Assembly: GCF_030269925.1 (NCBI RefSeq)
Contig: NC_085130.1
Location: 6,522,501 to 6,586,500 of the forward strand
Direction: 5' to 3'
Origin: Bombyx mori
Taxonomy: Eukaryota > Arthropoda > Insecta > Lepidoptera > Bombycidae
DNA: 64,000 bases
Shown: piece after piece, positions 32,689-42,637 of the stretch
How the letters are laid out: the number at the start of each line of letters is the position of its first letter
Numbering within the stretch: position 1 is the first letter of the stretch
Notes under the pieces: generated by a model
Told to the model about the DNA's origin: nothing
What the model saw: the letters and a program-made list of their open reading frames with translations, nothing else
Database searches by the model: none
Made by a program: the position numbers and the translations under genes

Positions 32689-33350
32689 CAATATCGACGA
32701 CAATGAGGAAAATTATAAGAACGATTAAATATTTTTCTTTGACATATAATATTTTGTTTGTACTTTATAATATTAAAATAACATTTTTTATTTTCTATAA
32801 TATTGCTATGAACGTAATAAAATAATTTTTTTATTGGATATCTTAAAAGATCACAATAGACTAAGCACTCTATCTCGCTCACACCCGCTTGAACAGTTGC
32901 TACCTCGCGCTCGCACCTATAGCGGGCTCTCAATGTGTCTGGCAAGATGTAAGAACCATTAAAACTGTCCGGCTCTTGGGGTAACATATTTTTATAAGTC
33001 CCTAAGTAACATATATAAAATTTAGCTTTTATAGTATAACGAAAGTATAATTAAAATTTATTAAAGTTTCGGGGTGTCTGGCAGGGGGTAACAACTGGAA
33101 AAAGTGTCCGGCAACGGATATCATGATTTCTAAAGATATTCTGGAGTAAATATTAAAAAAAAAACCTTTATACTTTAACGAATTTAAGGTACTATTTTAT
33201 ATACCTTTACTGCCTGTTACCTGCCCAAGTAACCACAATCGAAACTCTATAATCGCGAGTCGTTCTTACCTGTGTTGGAGACATACACAGAGAAACTTTC
33301 AGCTTTTATAAAATAACGAAGGTCTGGCTGTCGCGGGCTCTTGGGCTATA

Positions 33351-33372
33351 CACGGGCAGACTCAAAAAGCTA
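33351..33372 (-). mobile_element. Remainder of the split Bm1 SINE
   Basis: ACACGGGCAGACTCAAAAAG corresponds to the ACCCGTGCGGACTCACAAGA part of Bm1 that is missing at 31,612. Confidence 0.5.
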
Positions 33373-33463
33373 TTCTTATACTTTATTTTATACTTTAGTG
33401 TTTATTATAATTTTATTTATTTATATTTGATATCTCTATAAATTTTATGCGGGCTTAATCTTT

Positions 33464-33717
33464 ATTTTTTTATTTTTTTATTGCTTAGATGGGTGGACGA
33501 GCTCACAGCCCACCTGGTGTTAAGTGGTTACTGGAGCCCATAGACATCCACAACGTAAATGTGCCACCACCTTGAGATATAAGTTCTAAGGTCTCAAGTA
33601 AGTTACAACGGCTGCCCCACCACCCTTCAAACCGAAACGCATTACTGCTTCACGGCAGAAATAGGCAGGGTGGTGGTACCCACCCGTGCGGACTCACAAG
33701 AGGTCCTACCACCAGTA
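33464..33717 (-). mobile_element. Bm1 SINE, 5'-truncated
   Basis: T-run, then TTGCTTAGATGGGTGGACGA, through to GAGGTCCTACCACCAGTAA. Confidence 0.9.
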
Positions 33718-33792
33718 AGTTGTGTCTTTATCGAGGAAGTAATTCGTGAGTCATTCGTTTCGTCTTAAGTACGTTACAGGACACTACCTTAC

Positions 33793-33872
33793 AGGATTCG
33801 AACCTCAGCCCAGTCGCATTAATCGATACGAATGCACCGGGCGTCTCATCCTTTTAGCCACGACGACTTCAA
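33793..33872 (-). mobile_element. Bm1 tRNA-like head, isolated
   Basis: AGGATTCGAACCTCAGCCCA (B box) and ATCCTTTTAGCCACGACGAC (A box) in reverse complement, without the body. It may belong to the neighbouring copy with the linker deleted. Confidence 0.7.
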
Positions 33873-34078
33873 AACTCGTCAACCGTAAATTCAATTGTAT
33901 TTTATAAGTGCTACTGCAAAAATATCAAAGCTCCGATGTCATCTCTCGGCGGAAGCGGAAAACCTATAGATCGAGCCATAAGTTCGCAATAGAAAAAAGC
34001 TTTAAAACTTTTGCAGAATTATTATTTTTTAAAAGCTTTTCCGCTGTAAATTTAGTTTCGTTCAATAAAAGCACTCAC

Positions 34079-34105
34079 GCTCGCTTCACACGACATCCCG
34101 TCGCA
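34079..34105 (-). CDS. Host gene 27-bp exon: cysteine repeat 7 (CDGMSCEAS)
   Basis: Acceptor TTGAATTTTGTTTTCAG and donor GTGAGTGC; phase 0; one Cys-x4-Cys-x3 unit. Confidence 0.83.
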
Positions 34106-34349
34106 CTGAAAACAAAATTCAATAAAATAATACAAAATATGCATTGAACTTTAAAGGCTTGAGATACAGGGTGTGACAAACCCGAAACAATATTACTGAT
34201 TGAAATATTTTGAACTAATCGAAATTTCATAATGCAAAATGGTGATAGATACGAAACTCTGGGTACAATAATAATAATAGATGTGACAGTTTAATTTATT
34301 TGTAAGCCGCAGTCACTCTTGAGTATTCAGAAAAGCCGAGTTAAAAAGT

Positions 34350-34595
34350 TTTTATTTATTTATTGCTTAGATGGTGGACGAGCTCACAACCCACCTGGTG
34401 TTAAGTGGTTACTGGGGCCCATAGACATCTACGACGTAAATGCGCCACCCACCTTGAGATAAGTTGTAAGGTCTCAAGTATAGTTACAACGGTTGCCCCG
34501 CCCTTCAAACCGAAACGCATTACTGCTTCACGGCAGAAATAGGTTGGGTGGGGGTACCTACCCGCGCGGTCTCACAAGAGGTTTTACCACCAGTG
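34350..34595 (-). mobile_element. Bm1 SINE, 5'-truncated
   Basis: From TTTATTTATTTATTGCTTAG to GAGGTTTTACCACCAG. Confidence 0.88.
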
Positions 34596-35009
34596 AGTCC
34601 AGTTATAAATAACATAAAATTCGATGTCAGCGATACAATATAAAAATATTCGTACTCTCTTTAACTTATCTGAACTATTAAAATAACTTAAAAATAAATT
34701 AAAATAACTACAATGACTTAAAAAGAACTTCAATTGCATGATAAAAAAAAAACATTTTTAAATTGAAAACTTGCCAACCCTATTTCGAATAATGTTTCAA
34801 ACGAATGAGAACAACAAACAAAATGTACAAAATAACTTTGAACTCTCCCTTTAATTTATAAAACGAATTTTCATTTTTTTCCCTCGAATTTCAAAAATAT
34901 CGCAGTGGACAGGGTTGCCAAAATATAATTTAATTTGTCGAATATCGGAAAATTTGCTCATAATTTTCTCGAGATGTTGGAATACTAGTTAGACGTTACA
35001 AATTTTTCT
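34596..35009. other. Intron sequence, nothing recognised
   Basis: AT-rich; no exon or named repeat seen. Confidence 0.4.
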
Positions 35010-35352
35010 AATGAAATACTTAACGAATGTTCACGATTGACTTCCACGGTGAAGGAATAACATCGTGTAATAAAAATCAAACTCGCAAAATTATAATTTG
35101 CGTAATTACTGGTGGTAGGACCTCTTGTGAGTCCGCACGTGTACGTACCACCACCCCGCCTATTTCTGCCGTGAAGCAGTAATGCGTTTCGGTTTGAAGG
35201 ATGAGGTAGCCGTTGTAAATATACTGAGACCTTAGAACTTATATCTCAAGGTAGGTGGCGCATTTACGTTGTAGATGTCTAGATGTAGGCTTCAGTAACC
35301 ATTTCGCACCAGGTGGGCTGTGAGCTCGTCCAACCACATCAGCAAAAAAAAA
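35010..35352 (+). mobile_element. Bm1 SINE with linker, head missing
   Basis: Begins in the linker (AATGTTCACGATTGACTTCC), then the body, ending CAGCAAAAAAAAATAG. Confidence 0.87.
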
Positions 35353-35547
35353 TAGACGTGCAATTAACGCTTGGGAACACCCGAGAACATGGTTGTTATT
35401 AGTGTGGATGGGACGAAATAATTTCATGTTGCCTTTACCCAGATATTACCGACTGGTTCCGACCAGATCGTCTTCGATTCCCTACCAGTCCTGGCCTTAG
35501 ATTTACAAGCTCGGCCACAATACGGCACGTGAAGTGAAGAGCTTTGA

Positions 35548-35735
35548 CTGACTAGGGGTTGCAGTGGTTAGCGTCCCTTACTGCTGAGCCTAGGGTTCGA
35601 TTCCCACATCGGATAAACATTCATGTGATGAACAGGCTTGTTTGCTCTTTGACTGGTTATTTAATATTCATATGTTTATGTTTAAACGGATATATAAATG
35701 TGTATATCAGTCTCTGATTCCCTTAGTAAAAGGAA
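35548..35735 (+). mobile_element. tRNA-derived SINE (second family)
   Basis: GGTTGCAGTGGTTAGCG (A box), AGGGTTCGATTCCCAC (B box), then CATTCATGTGATGAACAGGC and an AT-rich body. Related to 20,150 and 52,455. Confidence 0.65.
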
Positions 35736-35771
35736 TTCTAGCGCTTGTTAAATGACCCTTATTATTATCAT

Positions 35772-36155
35772 TGTTACGTCGGTAAGAGCAATGCCATCTA
35801 TTGTCGAATACCAGAAACGAATATCAAAAGAACCAGTAAAATCGATAACGCTCATGAAGTACAACGCCATCTATTGTCAAATAGCGGAAACGCATATCGA
35901 AACTACTCGACTTGTCCGGAATGTTCTCGATAACTCTAGGGATGTCGTATCGACTATAAAAGCGTTGCAGAGACAACACGGAGGCAGTTAGTAATCGGAT
36001 CTATTCGAAACGAAACAGCGAACGGATGACCTGAAGCGAAGCGGAAGAAGCGAATAACGAAGTGTAAAGTGTTCTGTGAGTGTTCTAAGTATTAAATAGA
36101 GTTTTAATTTGTACTCTTGTGGAACTTTTATTTATTCCAAACCCCAGCGTGTAGC
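35772..36155 (+). mobile_element. Solo LTR of an LTR retrotransposon (copy 1)
   Basis: Starts TGTTACGTCGGTAAGAGCAA, has GACTATAAAAGCGTTGCAGA (TATA box) and ends near CCCCAGCGTG, with the last bases altered. No internal gag-pol sequence follows, so it is a recombined solo LTR. See 46,945 for the cleanest copy. Confidence 0.75.
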
Positions 36156-36367
36156 CTTATGTTATTATTACTGTAACTATAATGGTTAAATAATCTTTCC
36201 AATCACAAAACTGCATCGCACAGAAATAGGCAAGGTAATCGTATGATACCCACCAGTATTTAAAGTCGAATGTGAAATTTTAATTAGTACATAATAATGT
36301 ATTAGGATGTAGGAGTATTATGCTATTATTTAATAGTATAAGATAATAATAAAAATTGCCACTGTAC

Positions 36368-36394
36368 CGTTGCCACACATTTCACGCCGATGCA
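36368..36394 (-). CDS. Host gene 27-bp exon: cysteine repeat 6 (CIGVKCVAT)
   Basis: Acceptor ATTATTATTATTCACAG and donor GTACAGTGG; phase 0; one Cys-x4-Cys-x3 unit. Confidence 0.8.
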
Positions 36395-36554
36395 CTGTGA
36401 ATAATAATAATAATATTATTAATTTTAATATATTTTTTTCTTTCTATTGAGATGACATAATTAAAATAATTTACGGGAAATGGTTAAGGGAATATATTAC
36501 TTCAATATTGGTCTCGACAATTCAATTAATCTCATTCGAATCTTGTATATTATG

Positions 36555-36758
36555 ATTGGTGGTGGACGTCTTGTGAGTCCCCACGGATAGGCACCACCAT
36601 CCTGCCCATTTCTGCCGTGAAGCAGTAATACGTTTCAGTTTGAAGGGTGGGGCAGCCTTTGTAACCATACTGAGACCTTAGAACTTATATCGCAAGGTGG
36701 GTGGCGCGTTTACGTCGTAGATGTCTATGGGCTCCAGTAACCACCTAATACCAGGTGT
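36555..36758 (+). mobile_element. Bm1 SINE, both ends truncated
   Basis: From GGTGGTGGACGTCTTGTGAG to CCACCTAATACCAGGTG; the poly(A) tail is missing. Confidence 0.8.
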
Positions 36759-36817
36759 ATGTCGAATTCGACTTTACTGTTATGAAAACAAAGCTTATGA
36801 ATAATATTGTATCTTAC

Positions 36818-36844
36818 CATAGAACGACAACCGGGTCCTTTACA
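36818..36844 (-). CDS. Host gene 27-bp exon: cysteine repeat 5 (CKGPGCRSM)
   Basis: Acceptor CTATGTTTTTTTTTTATAG and donor GTAAGATAC; phase 0; one Cys-x4-Cys-x3 unit. Confidence 0.83.
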
Positions 36845-36885
36845 CTATAAAAAAAAAACATAGGTAGATTACATATTATAAAACC

Positions 36886-37240
36886 ACTAATTTTCTCGGC
36901 GGATCTTCTCAGTGGGTCGCGATTCCGATCCGGTGGTTGCTAGGACTAATGGTAGCAAAGTCTATCAGGCTGAGTCCGTGAGCTCACCTAATCAACCGGG
37001 CGTAGTTGGATAGTGAAGCAGTAATGCGTTTCGGTTTGAAGGGTGGGGCAGCCGTTGCAACTATACTGAGACCTTGGAACTTATATCTCAAGTTATGTGG
37101 CGCGTTTACATTGTAGATGTCTATGGGCTCCAGTAACCACTTAACAATAGGTGGGCTGTAAGCTCATCCACCCATCTAAGCAATAAATAAATAAAAACAG
37201 TTTCTTAAGCTACCAGCGAATAAATAGGTAGGAGTAAAGA
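36886..37240 (+). mobile_element. Jockey-type LINE tail interrupted by a Bm1 fragment
   Basis: LINE tail TCTCGGCGGATCTTCTCAGT ... CGGGCGTAGTTG at 36,886-37,010 resumes as GTTTCTTAAGCTACCAGCGA after the Bm1 piece, so the SINE landed in the older LINE tail. Confidence 0.65.
37013..37198 (+). mobile_element. Bm1 SINE, 5'-truncated
   Basis: Begins GTGAAGCAGTAATGCGTTTC and ends GCAATAAATAAATAAAAAC; nested in a LINE tail. Confidence 0.82.
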
Positions 37241-37329
37241 GAAATCATTCCACAGAACCATTACGGATTTTTTACTCATATAAATGAATATATTAACAAA
37301 GCTTACTAAGGAAGTGACATTTCGGGGAA

Positions 37330-37520
37330 GTTTTGTGATTTGTTTTATTTTGTCTATTTAGTGTTTCTTCAGGTTTCAATGTGTAATAACGGTGGTCTAT
37401 TAACTGTTTAATATCTGTGAAAGTGCACAAATGTGGGAAAATGAAACAAAGCCGCTGGACGTAACTTCTCGGGATCCTCCAAAAACTTTACTGAAAAAGT
37501 CTCAGTAAATGACCAACATT
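37330..37520 (+). repeat. Dispersed repeat, unclassified
   Basis: TGTGTAATAACGGTGGTCTA and GGGAAAATGAAACAAAGCCG match, in reverse complement, the stretch at 61,680-61,870. Type unknown. Confidence 0.5.
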
Positions 37521-37751
37521 TTACTGAGATTATATTTCATCCCATATCATCTCATCTCATTTCATATGATTTCATTTCATAGTATAATTTTTCAGATAAC
37601 AATATATATAAAAGTTTAGGCTGTATGATATGATACCTTTGCCTTTCCAATGGGTAAAATAAAACTACTAGTCAGTGTCATTACCTATGACATTTTATGA
37701 GCTGCGTCTCGTGTCTAAAATAAGAATCCAAAATAATTCTAAATCACTTAC

Positions 37752-37778
37752 ATATGAATTACAAGAAGCTCCTACACA
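37752..37778 (-). CDS. Host gene 27-bp exon: cysteine repeat 4 (CVGASCNSY)
   Basis: Acceptor TTCATGTGTTTTCAG and donor GTAAGTGATT; phase 0; one Cys-x4-Cys-x3 unit. Confidence 0.83.
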
Positions 37779-37829
37779 CTGAAAACACATGAAGTATATG
37801 TGAAAACAAAAAAATATATTTGAAATAAA

Positions 37830-38225
37830 TAATAGTTTAAAAAAACTTAAAAAAAATATACGATTTTATAGAAAATCCAACTAAAAAATTGAAAAAAAAT
37901 TTTAATTAATTTGAATTAAAAATAGTGTAAGAAAAAATGATTTTATTGTAAAAAAGCGTGGGGTGCTTTTCAAGATATTATCAAAATAGCCCTTCTACTC
38001 ATATATGTTCATAAAATATTTATAACTACTGATACCATGCACTTTTGATTTTTTAGTTGAATTTAAAAATTTTCATTTTTTTTTAAATATTGAACTGTCA
38101 TCGGTCCTTAATAAGTATACCAAATATCGAATTAATCCGACATTTTGAAGGGGGTCAAAATCATGTTCAAAGATTCCGTTACAAACATACATTACATACG
38201 TCTGAAGCTAATAAAAGCGTATTAA
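37830..38225. repeat. AT-rich foldback repeat, family M (copy 4)
   Basis: Left arm with TACGATTTTATAGAAAATCC, then TAAAAAAGCGTGGGGTGCTT, and the shared tail to CATACGTCTGAAGCTAATAA. Intronic. Confidence 0.7.
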
Positions 38226-38261
38226 TAATACTTCGGTTGTAGTTTGCAATATAAAACTTAC

Positions 38262-38288
38262 TCCCGTCTTACAGGTGTCACCTTGGCA
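38262..38288 (-). CDS. Host gene 27-bp exon: cysteine repeat 3 (CQGDTCKTG)
   Basis: A very good acceptor, TTATTTTATTTTATTTTTTAG, and donor GTAAGTTTT; phase 0; one Cys-x4-Cys-x3 unit. Confidence 0.84.
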
Positions 38289-38322
38289 CTAAAAAATAAA
38301 ATAAAATAAGTTAAGTTAACGA

Positions 38323-38458
38323 AGTCGTCGTGGCCTAAAGGATAAGACGTCCGGTGCATTCGTATGTAGCAATGCACCGGTGTTCAAATCCCGCAGGCGG
38401 GTACCAATTTTTCTAATGAAATACGTACTCAACAAATGTTCACGATTGACTTCCACCC
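38323..38458 (+). mobile_element. Bm1 tRNA-like head only
   Basis: GTCGTGGCCTAAAGGATAAG (A box) and GGTGTTCAAATCCCG (B box, one change), cut off at GATTGACTTCCAC. 3'-truncated SINE. Confidence 0.82.
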
Positions 38459-38621
38459 GCTTGCACCTGACTTAAGTCCGCATTCTCACAGTTAAAAACA
38501 AGTCAGAGTACGAGTACGAGACGAGATGAGAGACACTGATTCCGATTATTGGGATTATTAGCCAGTTAATTAACGTAGCGATCTTAAGAATATAATCAAA
38601 GATAATCCTCTTGTTTCTCAC

Positions 38622-38648
38622 CACAGATTCACAATTCGATTTTTGACA
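38622..38648 (-). CDS. Host gene 27-bp exon: cysteine repeat 2 (CQKSNCESV)
   Basis: Acceptor GAAAATTTCATATTTCAG and donor GTGAGAAAC; phase 0; one Cys-x4-Cys-x3 unit. Confidence 0.82.
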
Positions 38649-38689
38649 CTGAAATATGAAATTTTCAATTATGTTATTATTATTTATCG

Positions 38690-38772
38690 CCGTCAGCCGT
38701 CATCTCAACATTCACTCCTCTCTCTCTCTCATATCGTCATTCACAGACTCCATCCATGTCTTCTTCGGTGGA
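38690..38772 (-). mobile_element. RTE-like LINE scrap
   Basis: GTCATCTCAACATTCACTCC and CACAGACTCCATCCATGTCT match the minus-strand fragment at 19,840-19,910. Confidence 0.6.
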
Positions 38773-39040
38773 CATTACTTACAGCTAAAATAAATAAATA
38801 AATTTGAATTAGTTTTTAATTTTAACTGTAAACCCTAAATATTGAGAAAGGCTTTATTATTTAATAAATAAAAGTCAGTTAGAATAATATGTTAGAACAA
38901 AACTGTATTCTTCAAGACCTTTTTTTGCACGAAATTAAAACTAATTTCATTTCTAGTTTTTCAGTATCTTTGGTAAATCATATAAATATAAGTAATGTTT
39001 TTTTTTTATTAATATCTGTAACACCCCAAAAATTACGTAC

Positions 39041-39067
39041 CCTTGACTGACAGCCATCGCTATTGCA
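39041..39067 (-). CDS. Host gene 27-bp exon: cysteine repeat 1 (CNSDGCQSR)
   Basis: Acceptor TTTTTATCTTCTTTATAG and donor GTACGTAATT; phase 0; first Cys-x4-Cys-x3 unit after the 147-bp exon. Confidence 0.82.
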
Positions 39068-39201
39068 CTATAAAGAAGATAAAAATGACAGATTAAAAAT
39101 TCCCATAAAAAAATGGTGATACAAATTTTATCGCAATACCTTGACTGAACGATTATTAAATAATTAGATTATTAAAGATACCATAGACTAGACTACGAGT
39201 A

Positions 39202-39448
39202 TCTATACTAATATATAAATCTACAGTGCTTTTTATGGATGTTCCGTTATAACTACTGAACCATGCATAGGATTGCCTTGAAACATAGTATCCATGTAAA
39301 AAATACATGTACTTAATGGATAGGACTATTAATATGAGTGTTGGATCCCCTTCACCAGTTGCGGAGCGTTAATAATGAGAATCTTTGTGGGGGTGACAAA
39401 TAATAATGTTAATTTTAAATGCCCAGCGAAGCGGGCGAGTACGGCTAG
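39202..39448 (+). mobile_element. Helitron family B, complete
   Basis: TCTATACTAATATATAAATC to GAGTACGGCTAG before T, with hairpin GCCCAGCGAAGCGGGC. Confidence 0.82.
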
Positions 39449-39504
39449 TTGGATTATATTACTAGATATTAGACTACAGACTAGACTAGACAGAAAGATA
39501 TTAC

Positions 39505-39651
39505 CGTTTCATCGAATTTCTTCTGTCCAATCACCGTCTCGAAAGCCAACCAGTCGCGATCGTCCACAGACTTCAGGTCCACGTTGTTCAGAATTGTCTT
39601 CAACGGTGACGTGTCAGTTGTCAGCACTGCCGACTCTGTGGTTGTTGGGAT
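39505..39651 (-). CDS. Host gene 147-bp exon before the cysteine repeats
   Basis: Acceptor TTCGTTGTTCACAG and donor GTAATATC; 49 codons, phase 0 on both sides. It begins IPTTTESAVLTTDTSPLKTI and ends FETVIGQKKFDET. It is the longest internal exon, with a Thr/Ser-rich start and a charged end, and no cysteine. Even codon use and fair GC content against AT-rich flanks make it a confident exon. I recognise no domain. Confidence 0.85.
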
Positions 39652-39687
39652 CTGTGAACAACGAATCCTAGAACAAGTTTAATTGCA

Positions 39688-39932
39688 TTTTTTTTTTATT
39701 GCTTAGATGGAAGCACGAGCAAACAGCCCACCTGACGTTAAGTGGTTACTGGAGCCCATAGACATCTACAACGTAAATGCGCCACCCACCTCGAGATATA
39801 AGTTCTAAGGTCTCAGTATAGTTATAACGGCTACCCCACCCTTCGAACCGAAACGCATTACTGCTTCACGGCGGAAATAGGCGGGGCGGTGGTACCTACC
39901 CGTGCGGACTCCCAAGAGGTCCTACCACCAGT
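39688..39932 (-). mobile_element. Bm1 SINE, 5'-truncated
   Basis: From TTTTTTTTATTGCTTAGATG to GAGGTCCTACCACCAGTG. Confidence 0.9.
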
Positions 39933-39995
39933 GACCAGTAGTATTTCGCTTTTCGCGAGTCGTAGATACAATTAAAATTACTTTTTCACCTTAGC

Positions 39996-40080
39996 ATTAT
40001 GGGCGACGGTAACCACTCACCATCAGGTGGGCCGTATGCTTGTCTGCGTACAAAGGCAATAAAAAAAAATTAAAAAAAAA
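39996..40080 (+). mobile_element. CR1-like LINE 3' tail
   Basis: ATGGGCGACGGTAACCACTC ... GTACAAAGGCAATAAAAAAA, only the last 80 bp. Confidence 0.75.
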
Positions 40081-40195
40081 TAGCAGCTCAAATACGCCGC
40101 TTTTGCCGCGAGACAACAGTGAACACAAAACGCGATTTTGATTCGAGCCTGAGTCAAAGTAGCTTTTTAATTTTTCAATCTTCAGTGCCACGAAT

Positions 40196-40505
40196 TGCAC
40201 CCCACGCTTTTTTTACAATAAAATCATTTTTTCTTACACCATTTTTAATTCAAATTTATTAACATTTATTTTCTATAAAATCGTATTTTTTTGTTTTTTT
40301 AAACTATTGTTAATTTTTCATTTTTTAGTTGAATTTAATTTTTTTCAATATTTTTTTTTAAACATTGAATTGTCATCGGTCCTTAATAAGTATGCCAAAT
40401 TTCGAGTTAATGCGACATTTTAAAGGAGGTCAAAATCATATTCAAAGATTCCGTTACATATACATACTAACATACATACATCTGAAGCTAATAAAAGCGT
40501 ATTAA
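40196..40505. repeat. AT-rich foldback repeat, family M (copy 5, partial)
   Basis: CACCCCACGCTTTTTTTACA and the shared tail with CATCGGTCCTTAATAAGTAT. Confidence 0.68.
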
Positions 40506-40914
40506 AAATGCGTGATTAAACCATAAAGTCAAGTATAATTGATTGACGTAAAAAAACGAAACAGCAACAAAGCTATTCACTAAGCAGCCTGTTAACTTCA
40601 GCTTCTCCAGTAAGCTAACCTGAGCTTTTCCTGCAAGCTAGTTTTAGCTTTAGCCTGCATTTTCTTTGACTACCTCGAGTCGTCGACATAGTTAGAGATA
40701 TTTCAACCATAAACATATTTATACCGTCTATTCACACTCTATATACTCACATTTGTTATCTCTATATTTTATTAATGATTAAAAAAAATGTAATAACATA
40801 AAAAATACATGCGTATTGCAGTTTAAAAAGATTGCATGTTATAAACTTATTTAATGTCTAATAAACAAATACAAAGATTAGTCTTCTAAGATCGCCCTGT
40901 ATTAAACATTTTAA
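40506..40914. other. Intron sequence, nothing recognised
   Basis: Contains two imperfect copies of a CAAGCTAGTTTTAGC/TAAGCTAACCTGAGC motif at 40,610-40,660; otherwise AT-rich. Confidence 0.4.
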
Positions 40915-41483
40915 CAAATGGGGTGAAGCTAGTCTAAAAAAGTAGCCTAAGTTATTCCTTATATCATCCGCTACCTATCAGTGAAAGTCCCGTCAAAATC
41001 GTTCCAGCCGTTCCAGAGATTAGCCGGAACAAACAGACAGACAAAATTAAAAAAAAAAAATTTTGGTATATGTACTGTGTATACATACATACGCATTTTT
41101 TATTGCCTTTGTAGGCAGACGAGCATACGGCCCACCTGATGGTAAGTGGTCACCGTCGCTCATGGACGTCAGCAATGCCAGGAGCAGAGCCAAGCAGCTG
41201 CCTACCGTTAAGTACTCTCCGCAAGCCTCGTTTGAAGAAGGACATATCATAGCGCTCGGAAAACACCGTGGAGGGGAGTTCATTCCAAAGCAGGATGGTA
41301 CGTGGCAAAAAAGATCTCTGGAAACGCACTGTCGATGAACGCAGCGGTTCCAGATAATATGGATGAACTCTGCTTCGATGGCGGGAGGTGCGATGATAAA
41401 AAAGTAAAAAATGGTTTAGTAAAAAGTGGTTATATTATTATTATATTACAAACAGACACTCCAATTCTATTTATTTGTATAGA
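40915..41483 (-). mobile_element. Helitron-like element, family G, split by a LINE tail
   Basis: The outer end at 41,483 reads (minus strand) TCTATACAAATAAATAGAAT. The middle has CCGTTCCAGAGATTAGCCGG. A CR1-like tail occupies 41,095-41,400. Related to 51,556-51,868. Confidence 0.55.
41095..41400 (-). pseudogene. CR1-like LINE 3' end with coding remnant
   Basis: Reverse complement of the tail (TTTATTGCCTTTGTAGGCAG) and of the coding block near FLPRTxRxWN (CCACGTACCATCCTGC), with small deletions. Inserted in a Helitron-like element. Confidence 0.75.
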
Positions 41484-41723
41484 TTAGCATCAACAGTTCG
41501 ATGTTTTTAATTTAATTTCAATTAAGTTTACTCCATTCAAATGTTTGAAGAATTTTTTTGTTATGAAATTTTTTTTCAAACTTTAAATGCCTCTCCTGTA
41601 ATGTTGCATAAATGTCGCTAAGACCAAATGGCGTTTCACCACTTTATATTTTATGTATATTTACAATTTAAAAAAAAACACAGCTTGTTTGGCAATCGAA
41701 CTAATCCACTAAATAAAAGTTTT

Positions 41724-41965
41724 AATGGTGGTAGGACGTCTTGTGAGTTCGCACGGGTAGGTACCACCACCTTACCTATTTCTGCCATGAAGCAGTAATG
41801 CGTTTCGGTTTTAAGAGCGGGGCAGCCGTTGTAGCTATACTTAGACCTTAGAACTTATATTTTCAAGGTGGGTGGCGGCATTTACGTTGTAGACGTCTAT
41901 GGGCTCCGGTAACCACTCAACACTAGGTTAGCTCGTGCACTCATCAAAGCAATAAAAAAAAAAGT
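41724..41965 (+). mobile_element. Bm1 SINE, GGACGTC variant
   Basis: ATGGTGGTAGGACGTCTTGT to AAGCAATAAAAAAAAAAG, diverged in the middle. Confidence 0.85.
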
Positions 41966-41971
41966 ACTATC

Positions 41972-42395
41972 ATCATCAGCCTGCGGCAGTCCACTGCTGG
42001 ACATAGGCCTCCCCCAAAGCTCGCCACTGAACCCGATCTTCGGTTCTACGCATCCAGTTACTGCCAGCTGCCTTGCGCAGGTCGTCGCTCCATCTAGCAG
42101 GAGGGCGTCCTACACTACGTTTGCTGGTTCGCGGTCTCCACTCCAGAACACGTCTACCCCAACGGTTATCGGTTCTGCGACATATGTGACCAGCCCACTG
42201 CCACTTCAGCTTATTAACCCTGCGAGCTATATCGATTACTTTGGTTTTTGCCCGAATGACCTCATTGCGTATTCGGTCTCGCAATGACAAACCAAGCATA
42301 GCTCGCTCCATAGCTCGCTGAGTAACTTTTAGTTGGTGGACTAGTCGCACAGTCAGTGTCCACGTTTCGGCTCCGTAGGTAAGCACGGGTAGGAC
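41972..42395 (-). pseudogene. RTE-like LINE, C-terminal end
   Basis: The minus frame encodes LTYGAETWTLT, ERAMLGLSLRDRIRNEVI, KWQWAGHICRR and GRPPARWSDDLRKAAGSNW, ending RALGEAYVQQWTAAG. These are the conserved blocks behind the RTE-group polymerase. The 3' end is ATGATG-type. 5'-truncated, with no start. Confidence 0.8.
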
Positions 42396-42463
42396 GCAAA
42401 AAAAGTACTCCCAGTACGATATTATGGTAAAAATGATTGTGATAAACGCATTTCTGTACTCAC

Positions 42464-42523
42464 ACGCGCAGTGAAGCCGAGTCGCGCGAGACTATGGTCT
42501 ATTACAGGAACTAAAACCGTTCC
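42464..42523 (-). CDS. Host gene 60-bp exon
   Basis: Acceptor TTTTTTTCAAACGTTACAG and donor GTGAGTACAG; phase 0. Encodes GTVLVPVIDHSLARLGFTAR, the most hydrophobic exon of the gene. Confidence 0.82.
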
Positions 42524-42607
42524 CTGTAACGTTTGAAAAAAAGAAACCATAATAAATTAATCGGAGACGCAGACCTTGATCTTGATTGAAGTCACGAAGG
42601 ACCTTAC

Positions 42608-42637
42608 CTTGCCCTCAGACTGCCCCGGACACATTCC
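42608..42637 (-). CDS. Host gene 30-bp exon
   Basis: GMCPGQSEGK, donor GTAAGGTCC. The acceptor is taken as the second AG of CACAGAG because this keeps phase 0; using the first AG would add two bases and break the frame. Confidence 0.65.

Larger units (their letters stand above)
31613..33344. mobile_element. Long inverted-repeat (foldback) element carrying a captured LINE fragment
   Basis: Arms of about 500 bp (31,613 to about 32,115 and about 32,847-33,344) are reverse complements with very few differences. The ends read CAAGAGCCCGCGACAGCCAG and its complement. The loop of about 730 bp holds a LINE endonuclease fragment (32,148-32,516) and a hairpin at 32,645-32,688. No transposase is seen. 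It is inserted in an old Bm1 copy. The near identity of the arms suggests recent origin or gene conversion. Confidence 0.85.

Noticed and set aside
33908..34147. Plus-strand open frame of 79 codons
   Set aside because: It has no family resemblance and overlaps a better-supported 27-bp exon on the other strand.
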